This document shows, piece by piece, positions 1 to 6,840 of a stretch of 19,577 nucleotides of DNA (positions are counted from its first letter, which is position 1; every line of letters starts with the position of its first letter). The notes beneath the pieces are model-generated. The model worked only from the letters and a program-made list of their open reading frames with translations, was not told where the DNA came from and made no database searches. The stretch spans positions 1 to 19,577 of the forward strand of contig CALCYI010000004.1 in assembly GCA_937907605.1 (NCBI GenBank). Direction: 5' to 3'. This stretch comes from an uncultured Clostridia bacterium. Its GTDB lineage: Bacteria; Bacillota; Clostridia; Oscillospirales; Acutalibacteraceae. The translations under genes and the position numbers were made by a program.

Positions 1-10
1 TACCAAAAAT

Positions 11-40
11 TACCCCTTGAGCGCTTAGTCTCAAGGGGTA
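11..40. terminator. Perfect 11-bp stem-loop, probable terminator
   Basis: Arms at 11-21 and 30-40 are perfect inverted repeats with an 8-base loop. The run ATTTTT follows the hairpin when read on the minus strand, so it may be a second, backup terminator for the minus-strand gene ending at 64. On the plus strand the tail is only TTT, so termination of a gene left of the window is less certain. Confidence 0.6.
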
Positions 41-53
41 TTTCGACAGACTG

Positions 54-81
54 AAAAAGGATGTCATTTGACATCCTTTTT
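54..81. terminator. Bidirectional intrinsic terminator overlapping a stop codon
   Basis: Arms 54-66 and 69-81 are perfectly complementary (AAAAAGG...CCTTTTT), giving a U-tract in both directions. The stop codon of the minus-strand membrane protein (64-66) lies inside the stem. The plus-strand side is followed by further T-rich sequence. Confidence 0.75.
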
Positions 82-339
82 GTCGTTTTTTCGATTTATA
101 AAGTAAACGATAAGGTTTGCACCTACCACCGCAAGATTAAGAAAGTATACCGCAAGCACGTAATTATACTGCTGATTTACGAGCTTTGCAGCGATTCCGC
201 AGAGATAGCCGAAAATAATCAGCAACAGGAATTTTAGGCTCGTGCTCTTTGCAGTTTTAGCTTTTATGTTTTTTACGAGATTTATAGGCCACGAAAGCCC
301 GAAGCAGATAAGCATTGCGGTTTCAAGTATTTCTGACAT
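64..339 (-). CDS. Small PQ-loop / SemiSWEET-like membrane protein
   Basis: The 91-residue protein has three predicted membrane segments at about residues 5-22, 36-54 and 59-81, with a basic C-terminal tail. The first helix carries a Pro-containing SWP motif. A basic loop follows (KNIKAKTAKSTSL), then an aromatic/Gly-rich second helix. This three-helix layout is typical of bacterial SemiSWEET/PQ-loop half-transporters, which dimerise and carry small sugars. The start has a G-rich Shine-Dalgarno (GGGGGTG) 4-5 bases upstream. The gene diverges from the hydroxyacid dehydrogenase and ends inside a hairpin terminator. No substrate can be read from the sequence. The nearby sugar-acid genes make a sugar plausible, but that is inference. 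It could also be an uncharacterised small membrane protein with only general similarity. Confidence 0.6.
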   Translation of the reverse strand: MSEILETAMLICFGLSWPINLVKNIKAKTAKSTSLKFLLLIIFGYLCGIAAKLVNQQYNYVLAVYFLNLAVVGANLIVYFINRKNDKKDVK

Positions 340-389
340 AATTACACCCCCGTTTGCTCTATCATATCACAAATAACGCTGACAATCTA

Positions 390-404
390 TTGTAATTTTT
401 ACAA
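390..404. promoter_or_regulatory. TTGTAA-TTT-TTACAA inverted repeat, candidate operator
   Basis: Six-base arms (390-395 and 399-404) flank three T's in the divergent gap between the membrane protein and the hydroxyacid dehydrogenase. It lies just upstream of a TATAAT at 416-421. The symmetry resembles a repressor site, such as those of GntR-type regulators, but no regulator is encoded here. Confidence 0.3.
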
Positions 405-434
405 ATATGCTTTATTATAATTAAAGGTGATACT

Positions 435-1370
435 ATGAAAGTCGTAATATCTGCAAGGAATTTTGTTTTTGACGGCTGCGGCGCTGTAGATATACTTAAG
501 GAAAACGGCTTTGAGATCGTTGATATAACCGACAAGGAGATTAAAAGCGAAGAGAATTATCTTTGTGAAATTATAGACGCCGACGCGGTTATTAACGCAT
601 TTGAGCCTATGAGCAGGGAGCTACTTGAAAAATGTGAGAAGTTGAAGCTTATTTCCGTGCGCGGAGTCGGCTACGATTATATTGATTCAAAGGCGTGCAG
701 TGAGCTTGGAATAGCGATTACCCGTACCGTTGGCACGGTGGGCGAGTCTGTAAGCGAGCTTACGATGGGATATATCCTTCGCTTTGCGCGTGAGATTGAG
801 GCGCATAACGCCAATATGCAAAACGGAAAGTGGGAGAGGATCATGACCGAGGGCGCTTTCGGGAAAATGCTCGGTATAATCGGCTTCGGCGAAATCGGAC
901 AAGCGCTCGCGAAAAAGGCGGACGCCTTCGGTATGAGGGTTATATATAACTGTATTACGCCGAAGAACGACCAGCGCTTTGAATACTGCACGCTTGACAG
1001 GCTTCTTAAAGAAAGCGATTATGTAGTTCTCGCGCTTCCGCTGACAAAGGAAACTCAAAAGCTTATCGACGAAAACGCGCTTTCAAAAATGAAAAACAGC
1101 GCCGTGCTGATTAACGTAGCGAGGGCGGGAATTGTTGATAACGACGCGCTGAAAAGAGCAGTCCTAAATGGAGAAATAAGAGGTGCGGCGGTGGACGTTT
1201 ACGAGAGCGAGCCGTGCTGTAATTCAATTCTTCGCGGAGTTAAAAACGTTATTTTAACCCCTCATATAGCGCCGTTTACAAGGAATAATTTTATTTCTAT
1301 GAATACCCTTGCCGCTGAAAACGTGATTAATTATTTTGGCGGTACGCTCAACGAAAAATATCTTGCCTGA
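435..1370 (+). CDS. D-2-hydroxyacid dehydrogenase (NAD-binding, phosphoglycerate dehydrogenase-like)
   Basis: At 311 residues this is full length for the D-2-hydroxyacid dehydrogenase family, which interconverts 2-keto acids and D-2-hydroxy acids with NAD(P)H in the cytoplasm. The substrate-binding half has RGVGYDYID near 76-84. The Rossmann motif G150-F-G152-E-I-G155 follows, with no acidic residue obvious by eye at the end of strand 2. The catalytic triad residues are in standard context: R230 (NVARAGIVD), E259 (DVYESEP) and H277 (TPHIAP). It lacks the C-terminal ACT domain of long SerA enzymes. The start has AAAGGTGAT just upstream, a Shine-Dalgarno arrangement seen elsewhere in this window. 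The next gene is uronate isomerase, so a sugar-acid-related keto acid is possible. The true substrate cannot be determined from the sequence. Confidence 0.88.
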   Translation: MKVVISARNFVFDGCGAVDILKENGFEIVDITDKEIKSEENYLCEIIDADAVINAFEPMSRELLEKCEKLKLISVRGVGYDYIDSKACSELGIAITRTVGTVGESVSELTMGYILRFAREIEAHNANMQNGKWERIMTEGAFGKMLGIIGFGEIGQALAKKADAFGMRVIYNCITPKNDQRFEYCTLDRLLKESDYVVLALPLTKETQKLIDENALSKMKNSAVLINVARAGIVDNDALKRAVLNGEIRGAAVDVYESEPCCNSILRGVKNVILTPHIAPFTRNNFISMNTLAAENVINYFGGTLNEKYLA

Positions 1371-1391
1371 CAGGGCATAAAAGTATATAAT
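1363..1391 (+). promoter_or_regulatory. Candidate sigma-A promoter for uxaC
   Basis: TTGCCT (1363-1368), a 17-base spacer and TATAAT (1386-1391) lie at the end of the preceding gene. The -35 box overlaps its last codons. The Shine-Dalgarno AGGAG (1411-1415) follows 8 bases before the uxaC start. uxaC may therefore have its own promoter besides read-through. Confidence 0.45.
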
Positions 1392-1423
1392 AGCATTGAT
1401 AATTTATAATAGGAGTAACACCT

Positions 1424-2818
1424 ATGAAGAACTTTATGGATAAAGATTTTCTGCTTGATACCGAATGTGCAGAAAAGCTTTACTTCGATTTTGCGAAGGA
1501 TATGCCGATTTGCGACTATCACTGTCACTTAAGCCCAAGGGAAATCTATGAAAACAAAAAGCCCGAGAACATTTCCGAACTCTGGCTTTCGGGGGACCAC
1601 TACAAATGGCGCGCTATGCGCAGCGCGGGAATTAAGGAAAAATACTGTACTGGCGACGCCGACCCGAAGAAAAAGTTTATTAAATTTGCAAAGGCGCTTC
1701 AGTACTGTATCGGCAATCCGCTCTATCACTGGGCGCACCTTGAGCTTCAGCGTTACTTCGGCATAAAAACTCCGCTTAACGAGAAAACTGCGGAGAAGAT
1801 TTACGAGAGAGCGAACAGGGTTATTGATAAGGAGGATTTCCGCCCTCAGACCTTAATCAGACTTTCAAACGTAAAATACCTCTGTACTACCGACGATCCG
1901 ATTGACGACCTTAAGTATCACAAGCTCCTTGCTGAGCAGGATTTGGGCTTTAAGGTACTCCCGACCTTCCGTCCGGACAAGGCGCTGAATATCGAGAACG
2001 ACGGCTTCAGGGAATACGTTGAGGAGCTCGCCAAGGTATCGGATACGAACATTGAATGTGCGGGCGATATAGTTTCCGCTCTGCTGAAGCGTGCAAATTA
2101 TTTTGACGAGCACGGCTGCAGAGTCTCCGACCAGGCGTTTGAATACGTTCCCTTCGGCGATATATCCCTTGCCGAAAAGGCGTTTGACAAGGTAATGAAG
2201 GGCAGGGAGCTTACGAGGGAGGAAATCGACGGCTACAAAACCTTCGTTATGCAGAATCTCGGCAGCAAGTACGCCGCGCTCGGCTGGGTTATGGAAATCC
2301 ATATCGGCGCGATGAGAAATAATAATTCGAAAAAATTTGAAATGCTCGGCGCGGATACGGGCTTTGACAGCGTGGGCGACGCGGAGATTGCAAAGCCGCT
2401 CTCACGCTTTCTGGATTCGCTTTGCAGCAGCAACTGCCTGCCTAAAACGATTCTCTTTAACCTAAACGACAAGGATAACACCGTGCTTGCGACTATGCTC
2501 GGTAATTTCCAGAGCCATAAAGCCGAAAGCAAGATGCAGTTCGGACCTGCGTGGTGGTTCCTTGATACAATGGACGGTATGACTGCGCAGCTCAAATCCC
2601 TTGCAAACCTCGGCGTGCTCGGCAAATTCGTAGGTATGGAAACGGATTCACGCTCCTTTACCTCTTACGCAAGGCACGAATATTTCCGCCGTATTCTCTG
2701 CCGTCTGCTCGGCAGGTGGATTGAGGACGGCTGGTACGCATATGACGAGGATATAGTTAAGGAAATTATTGAGGGTATCTGCTATAACAACGCAGTAAAG
2801 TATTTTGGTTTTGAATAA
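1424..2818 (+). CDS. uxaC: Uronate isomerase (glucuronate/galacturonate isomerase)
   Basis: The 464-residue protein matches UxaC over its full length. UxaC is an amidohydrolase-superfamily enzyme that converts D-glucuronate to D-fructuronate and D-galacturonate to D-tagaturonate, the first step of hexuronate degradation. The N-terminal metal-binding HxH is at H33/H35 (DYHCHLSP). Other recognisable blocks are CTTDDPIDDLKYH (154-166), EIHIGAMRNNN (291-301), GMETDSRSF with D408 (404-412), and a C-terminal YNNAVKYFG. AGGAG lies 8 bases before the ATG. The enzyme is cytoplasmic. A likely partner for the next step, an SDR-type fructuronate reductase, lies 1.6 kb downstream on the other strand. No transporter or uxuA dehydratase is in the window. 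The call is close to certain. Confidence 0.96.
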   Translation: MKNFMDKDFLLDTECAEKLYFDFAKDMPICDYHCHLSPREIYENKKPENISELWLSGDHYKWRAMRSAGIKEKYCTGDADPKKKFIKFAKALQYCIGNPLYHWAHLELQRYFGIKTPLNEKTAEKIYERANRVIDKEDFRPQTLIRLSNVKYLCTTDDPIDDLKYHKLLAEQDLGFKVLPTFRPDKALNIENDGFREYVEELAKVSDTNIECAGDIVSALLKRANYFDEHGCRVSDQAFEYVPFGDISLAEKAFDKVMKGRELTREEIDGYKTFVMQNLGSKYAALGWVMEIHIGAMRNNNSKKFEMLGADTGFDSVGDAEIAKPLSRFLDSLCSSNCLPKTILFNLNDKDNTVLATMLGNFQSHKAESKMQFGPAWWFLDTMDGMTAQLKSLANLGVLGKFVGMETDSRSFTSYARHEYFRRILCRLLGRWIEDGWYAYDEDIVKEIIEGICYNNAVKYFGFE

Positions 2819-2829
2819 AGGTAATTGAT

Positions 2830-2868
2830 ATGGACTTTAAATTAAGCAAGAGCGGAGATGGCAAATAA
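2830..2868 (+). CDS. Possible 12-residue leader peptide
   Basis: ATG at 2830 is preceded by AAAGG (2817-2821) at proper spacing and reads MDFKLSKSGDGK, then TAA. It ends 5 bases before the start of the carboxypeptidase gene, which itself has only a weak ribosome site (GGAGATGG, inside this small frame). It may feed ribosomes to the next start by termination-reinitiation. It could equally be chance. Confidence 0.2.
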   Translation: MDFKLSKSGDGK

Positions 2869-2873
2869 GTAAT

Positions 2874-3620
2874 ATGAAAAAAGAGTTTTATTATGTAATA
2901 GGAATTTTTGCGGCGGTAATTATTATCATAGCTGCGATGATTGCCATAGGGAAGACGGGCTCTTCGGGCGGAGAAAAAACCGCCAAGCCGAAGAATACCA
3001 CGACTGCTCAGGCGGTTTCGACCATAGCCGAAACGACGACTCAGCCGGTTGATTTAACCGACGAGCTTTTAACCCTCGTTAACTACAAGTATCCCGTGCC
3101 TGATGACTGGAAGCTTGATTTGGTAGAAATTCAAAACGGCGCACAGATGGATAAAAGAGCCGCGGAGCATTTTAACGATATGCTTAAGGACGCAAAGGCT
3201 GCGGGCGTTAACCCCTACGTGCGTACCGCTTACCGTTCAAAGAGCTTTCAGCAGCAGATTTACGATAAGAAGATTAACGGATATCTTGACGACGGATATT
3301 CAAAGGAGGAGGCTGAAAAGCTGACGCTTGAATGGGTTTCCTATCCGGGTAAGAGCGAGCACCAGCTCGGGCTGTCGGCGGATATTGTCGACCGCGATTA
3401 CCAGACTCTTGACGAAACTCAGGAGAATACCGATACTCAGAAGTGGCTGATGGAAAATTCCTGGAAATACGGCTTTATCTTAAGGTATCCGAACGATAAA
3501 AAGGCGATTACTCATATTAATTATGAGCCCTGGCATTACCGTTACGTCGGAAAGGAAAACGCAAAGAAAATCTACGATTCCGGGCTCTGCCTTGAGGAAT
3601 ACCTCGGCAAAGCGGAATAA
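2874..3620 (+). CDS. Membrane-anchored D-alanyl-D-alanine carboxypeptidase (M15B, VanY/DacY-like)
   Basis: The 248-residue protein has a short basic start and an N-terminal membrane segment at about 7-26. It has no lipobox cysteine, so it is probably a signal anchor. A Thr/Lys/Ala-rich linker (about 34-60) leads into the peptidase domain outside the cell. The M15B zinc motifs are present: S161-E-H163-Q-L-G-L-S-A-D170 gives two zinc ligands, and E218 with H221 in YEPWHYRY gives the catalytic base and third ligand. R121 in TAYRS fits the substrate-carboxylate site. Such enzymes remove the terminal D-Ala from peptidoglycan stem peptides. No vancomycin-resistance partners (vanS/R/H/A/X) are nearby, so this is more likely ordinary wall maintenance than resistance. 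It probably shares the uxaC transcript, since no terminator lies between them. Confidence 0.9.
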   Translation: MKKEFYYVIGIFAAVIIIIAAMIAIGKTGSSGGEKTAKPKNTTTAQAVSTIAETTTQPVDLTDELLTLVNYKYPVPDDWKLDLVEIQNGAQMDKRAAEHFNDMLKDAKAAGVNPYVRTAYRSKSFQQQIYDKKINGYLDDGYSKEEAEKLTLEWVSYPGKSEHQLGLSADIVDRDYQTLDETQENTDTQKWLMENSWKYGFILRYPNDKKAITHINYEPWHYRYVGKENAKKIYDSGLCLEEYLGKAE

Positions 3621-3649
3621 AAAATGCGACCTTAACGGTCGCATTTTTT
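3619..3649. terminator. Bidirectional terminator shared by two convergent genes
   Basis: Arms 3619-3631 and 3637-3649 are perfect inverted repeats (AAAAAATGCGACC / GGTCGCATTTTTT) with a 5-base loop. U-tracts form on both strands. The stem starts inside the stop codon of the carboxypeptidase and encodes the last residues (DKKCDR) of the uridine phosphorylase. Confidence 0.85.
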
Positions 3650-4405
3650 GTCGTCATTAATAAGAATTTTTAATGCTTCTATCCCGACTCTTATTGCTGC
3701 GTCAAGGTCGTGGCTTTCCTTCTGGTCAAGCCCCGCAGCCTCGCGCTCCTGATTCCATACCACGTGGAAGCAGGAACCGCAGCGAACGTCAAGCGCGCTT
3801 GCGCAGACGAAGAGCGCCGCCGATTCCATCTCGCTTGCGAGAACGTGAAGGCGTTTCCACGCATCCCATTTGTTAAGCAGCTCATAGCTTACGGGCATAC
3901 GCTCGGGGGCGTGCTGACCGTAGAACGAATCCTTTGCCTGTACAACGCCCGCGTGCCACGGCTTACCGAGCGCTTTTGCCGCCTCAACAAGCGCGGTCTG
4001 TACCGTGTAGTCCGAAACGGCGGGGAACTCAAGGGGCGCATAATGGAGGCTTGTGCCCTCCTGCCTTACGGCTGCGGTCGCGATAACAACGTCGCCCGAC
4101 TGTACCCTGAGGTCAATTCCTCCGCAGGTGCCAACGCGTATAAAGGTATCCGCTCCGATTGCTGCAAGCTCCTCCGTAGCGATTACGGCGCTCGGTCCGC
4201 CGATACCCGTAGAGCAAACGCTTACCTTTTCGTCGAGAAGAGTACCTGTGTAAACAGTATACTCGCGGTTTGAAACGACCTTGTGCGGATTGTCAAAATA
4301 TGCGGCGATTTTTTCGCAGCGTCCCGGGTCGCCCGGAAGAAGCACGTATCTGCCCACGTCGCCCTTTTTACATTTTATATGGAACTGAAGCTCATGTTCT
4401 TGCAT
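3632..4405 (-). CDS. udp: Uridine phosphorylase (nucleoside phosphorylase family)
   Basis: The 257-residue enzyme cleaves uridine with phosphate to uracil and ribose-1-phosphate in pyrimidine salvage. Family blocks are in order: LPGDPGR (23-29, phosphate loop), STGIGGPSA (65-73), RVGTCGG (90-96, phosphate/ribose-binding Thr94), KDSFYGQ (158-164, base pocket) and SEMESAALF (191-199, ribose-binding Met-Glu). The length is normal for Udp/PNP-I hexamers. Start: ATG preceded by GAGAGGGATATTC. It lies 39 bases downstream of the SDR gene on the same strand with no terminator between them, so the two are probably cotranscribed. Pairing a nucleoside phosphorylase with a hexuronate-type reductase is unexpected. 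Specificity for uridine over other nucleosides is inferred from motif similarity only. Confidence 0.9.
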   Translation of the reverse strand: MQEHELQFHIKCKKGDVGRYVLLPGDPGRCEKIAAYFDNPHKVVSNREYTVYTGTLLDEKVSVCSTGIGGPSAVIATEELAAIGADTFIRVGTCGGIDLRVQSGDVVIATAAVRQEGTSLHYAPLEFPAVSDYTVQTALVEAAKALGKPWHAGVVQAKDSFYGQHAPERMPVSYELLNKWDAWKRLHVLASEMESAALFVCASALDVRCGSCFHVVWNQEREAAGLDQKESHDLDAAIRVGIEALKILINDDKKCDR

Positions 4406-4444
4406 GAATATCCCTCTCTCTTTGAATGATTCGTCTTGCTCTGT

Positions 4445-5293
4445 TTACACTCCGCTATATGCGTTAAAGCCGCCATCAACGGGAATATTTACGCCCGTAA
4501 TAAAGCCGCTGTACGCCTCGTCGCAGAGGAAGAGCAGCGCTCCGTCAAGCTCCTCGGGGAGTCCGAAGCGGTTCATCGGCGTTGCGGCTAATATTTTGCC
4601 CGTTCTCTCGGTCGGAGAGCCGTCCTCGTTCCAGAGGAGAGAGGCGTTCTGCTTGGTTGAGAAAAAGCCCGGAGCAATTGCGTTTACCCTTATGCCCATC
4701 GGTGCAAAGTGTACCGCCATCCATTCCGTGAAGTTCTTAACTGCTGCCTTTGCCGCGGAGTACGCGGGGATACGGGTGAGCGGTCTGAACGCGTTCATTG
4801 AGGTTACCATTATAATACAGGTGTTTTCTTTTTCAACCATATCCTTTGCAAAAACCTGAGTCGGAATAAGCGTACCGAGGAAGTTGAGGTTAAATACAAA
4901 GCTTATTCCCGCGGGGTCGAGGTCAAAGAAGGTCTTTATATTCTCGTCCTTCTCAATAAGGTCGATTTTTTCAAGCGTGTCCTTCGTGGTCGTGCCCTTA
5001 GGATTATTACCACCCGCGCCGTTTAAAAGAATGTCGCAGGTGCCGAGCTTTGAATTAACTATATCGCGCGCTTTTTCCATTGATTCGCTCTCAAGCACGT
5101 TACAGCCTACCGCGATAGCGGTGCCTCCCTCGGCGTTGATTTCGTCGGCGCATTTTTGCGCCGCCTCTTCATTTAAATCAAGTACGGCTACCTTAACGCC
5201 CTGTCTTGCAAGCGTTTTTGCGAACGCTCCGCAGAGCACTCCGCCGCCGCCCGTGATAACGGCAACTCTGCCCTTTAAGTTTTCGTGTGTCAT
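4445..5293 (-). CDS. SDR oxidoreductase, probable D-mannonate oxidoreductase (fructuronate reductase)
   Basis: The 282-residue classical short-chain dehydrogenase has a glycine-rich cofactor motif T14-GGGGVLCG (14-22), D39 ending strand 2 (suggesting NAD(H) preference), and N91-GAGG. The catalytic residues are S165, Y178 and K182 (YSAAK), and the C-terminus reads PVDGGF. The GAGGNNPKGTTT block and SMNAFRPLTRIPAYSAAK resemble the SDR-type UxuB/YjmF enzymes of Firmicutes. Those reduce D-fructuronate to D-mannonate after UxaC. The Shine-Dalgarno AGGAGGTG is strong. The next minus-strand gene is uridine phosphorylase. The SDR family assignment is firm. The substrate rests on similarity from memory and the nearby uxaC, so another sugar-acid substrate remains possible. 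Confidence 0.8.
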   Translation of the reverse strand: MTHENLKGRVAVITGGGGVLCGAFAKTLARQGVKVAVLDLNEEAAQKCADEINAEGGTAIAVGCNVLESESMEKARDIVNSKLGTCDILLNGAGGNNPKGTTTKDTLEKIDLIEKDENIKTFFDLDPAGISFVFNLNFLGTLIPTQVFAKDMVEKENTCIIMVTSMNAFRPLTRIPAYSAAKAAVKNFTEWMAVHFAPMGIRVNAIAPGFFSTKQNASLLWNEDGSPTERTGKILAATPMNRFGLPEELDGALLFLCDEAYSGFITGVNIPVDGGFNAYSGV

Positions 5294-5317
5294 ATGAATA
5301 CACCTCCTGATATTTTA

Positions 5318-5346
5318 ATTTTAGCATATAATATTTACTTTATCAA
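5318..5346 (-). promoter_or_regulatory. Candidate sigma-A promoter for the SDR-udp unit
   Basis: On the minus strand, TTGATA (5341-5346) and TAAAAT (5318-5323) are separated by 17 bases. They lie just ahead of the AGGAGGTG ribosome site. Confidence 0.45.
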
Positions 5347-5367
5347 TAATTATTATTGGTGATACAT

Positions 5368-5619
5368 ATGAAAAATACCGACAGCGAAAGAACGCTTCAG
5401 TACGCCTGCTCTCCGCGTATTGAGCTTATCGGGAACGAGGAGTGTTTCGTTGAGGGGCTTAAGAGGATAGAGGAATACTCCGAAGGCAAAATAAAAATAG
5501 GGCTCGGCAGGCTTTCCGTAACCTTTCTTGGCGACGGACTTTTTATCAACTCCTTTTCCGAGGAGGGCGCTACCGTTGAGGGTACAATAATGAAAATGGA
5601 GTTTTCAGATAATGCTTAG
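5368..5619 (+). CDS. yqfC: Sporulation protein YqfC (YabP/YqfC family)
   Basis: The 83-residue protein starts at the ATG at 5368, which has GGTGAT 4 bases upstream as at other starts here. A TTG at 5356 in the same frame is less likely. The features are those of the YabP/YqfC family: a short basic N-terminus, then alternating beta-rich blocks (IELIGNEECFVEGLKRIEEY; IKIGLGRLSVTFLGDGL; GTIMKMEF). The assignment is supported by the next gene, yqfD, whose ATG overlaps this stop (ATGCTTAG). That is the conserved yqfC-yqfD order of endospore formers. In Bacillus these genes are expressed in the mother cell under sigma-E and needed for efficient sporulation. Its biochemical role is not known to me. 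Confidence 0.85.
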   Translation: MKNTDSERTLQYACSPRIELIGNEECFVEGLKRIEEYSEGKIKIGLGRLSVTFLGDGLFINSFSEEGATVEGTIMKMEFSDNA

Positions 5620-6781
5620 GCTTATTAAATGGCTGCTCGGTTATATATATTTCAGCTTTGAAAACGGCTTTTCGACGGATTTCCTCAACGCCTGCTATGA
5701 AAAAAAGTACAATATAAGCGACGTGAAAATGAAAAACGGAAAGCTTTTTGTAAGGTGTCCCGTAGGGCTGTATGAGCCTTTGAAAGCGACGGCTGAGGAA
5801 AACGGCGGAGAGCTGAAAATAATAAAAAGAAAAGGGCTTTATTTTTATATTGAGAGGATAAAAAGCCGATACGGGCTTTTTTTAGGCTTTGTGCTCGGCA
5901 TTATTCTTATAAGCTATATCACGGGCTTTGTGTGGAATATAGAGATTGTCGGGAACGAAAAGCTCAGCGATACGAGAATAATGACCTTCCTCGAGGAAAA
6001 CGGCTTTTGCGAGGGAGTAAGGATAAAAAAATACGACGCCGATACGCTCGAAAACCTCCTACTTGCCTCCTTTGACGACATAGCCTGGGCTCACATCAAC
6101 CGCGACGGCACGAGCGCAAGGGTAGAAATAGGGGAGGGCGTGCTTGCACCCGAAACCGTCAGCACTAAAAAGTACTACAACCTTAAGGCAAAAAAGGACG
6201 GCGTAATAGTAAAAGCCGAGGTGTACGACGGCTGGCAGGAGGTAAAGGTCGGCGAAGCCGTAACCAAGGGCGATTTGCTGATTTCGGGCGTGTTTGAGAG
6301 CGAAAGGGGAGTTAACCTCTTTACTCACGCGCGAGGGCTTTATCTCGCAAGGGTAAAGGAGAATTTTTCTTTAACCGTAAGCAGACGTCAGGAGTATAAA
6401 AATTATATCGGGACGTCAACCCTTAAGAGCCTTTATATTTTCGGAGTTAAAATACCTCTCTATATAGGGGGCGAGGTGAAAAACAGCGATGTGTATGAGG
6501 ATACAAAGAATATTATGCTGGGCGGTAAAAAGCTCCCGCTCGCAGTAGTTACAAAAACGGTTAAGGAATACACGGTGGAATCAAAGGAACTCAGCGACAG
6601 CGAGCTGTCAGACCTCGTTAACGGCGAAATTGACAAAAAGCTCAAGGAGGACTTCGGAGGCTTTGAGATAATAAAAAAGAAGCTTGATATCAAGCTTAAT
6701 TCGGATAACGCCGAGGTAAAGGGCTATGTACTCTGCAACGAGGACATCGGCGAAGAGATACAGATTAAAAAGAGTAAATAG
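5612..6781 (+). CDS. yqfD: Sporulation protein YqfD
   Basis: The 389-residue protein overlaps yqfC by 8 bases, so translation is probably coupled. The cytoplasmic N-terminal part (1-85) is followed by one membrane segment at about 88-108. The outer region begins with a POTRA/FtsQ-like block (NIEIVGNEKLSDTRIMTFL..., about 109-175). A longer beta-rich part follows, ending in a charged Lys-rich tail. This layout and length match YqfD of Clostridia and Bacilli, a mother-cell membrane protein of the stage IV sporulation set. In many Firmicutes it is followed by phoH and ybeY; here a protease gene follows instead. No clear terminator was found between 6782 and 6840. Confidence 0.88.
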   Translation: MLRLIKWLLGYIYFSFENGFSTDFLNACYEKKYNISDVKMKNGKLFVRCPVGLYEPLKATAEENGGELKIIKRKGLYFYIERIKSRYGLFLGFVLGIILISYITGFVWNIEIVGNEKLSDTRIMTFLEENGFCEGVRIKKYDADTLENLLLASFDDIAWAHINRDGTSARVEIGEGVLAPETVSTKKYYNLKAKKDGVIVKAEVYDGWQEVKVGEAVTKGDLLISGVFESERGVNLFTHARGLYLARVKENFSLTVSRRQEYKNYIGTSTLKSLYIFGVKIPLYIGGEVKNSDVYEDTKNIMLGGKKLPLAVVTKTVKEYTVESKELSDSELSDLVNGEIDKKLKEDFGGFEIIKKKLDIKLNSDNAEVKGYVLCNEDIGEEIQIKKSK

Positions 6782-6840
6782 CATTTACTTTTATAATAAT
6801 AAGTGATAGAATATGATAAATAAAAAACAGGAGTATCAAT

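Noticed and set aside
677..1058. Two long minus-strand frames opposite the hydroxyacid dehydrogenase
   Set aside because: They lie wholly inside a gene with clear family motifs, have no ribosome sites and no recognisable protein features.
2874..3620. Vancomycin-resistance VanY
   Set aside because: No VanRS, VanH, ligase or VanX genes are near; the M15B family is widespread in ordinary wall metabolism.
3673..4273. Plus-strand frames of up to 187 codons opposite uridine phosphorylase
   Set aside because: They are antisense to a fully supported enzyme; composition is Arg/Pro-rich, as expected of shadow frames.
5300..5335. Sigma-E promoter for yqfC (ATATT ... CATATAAT)
   Set aside because: The two elements are only 10 bases apart; sigma-E promoters need about 13-15.
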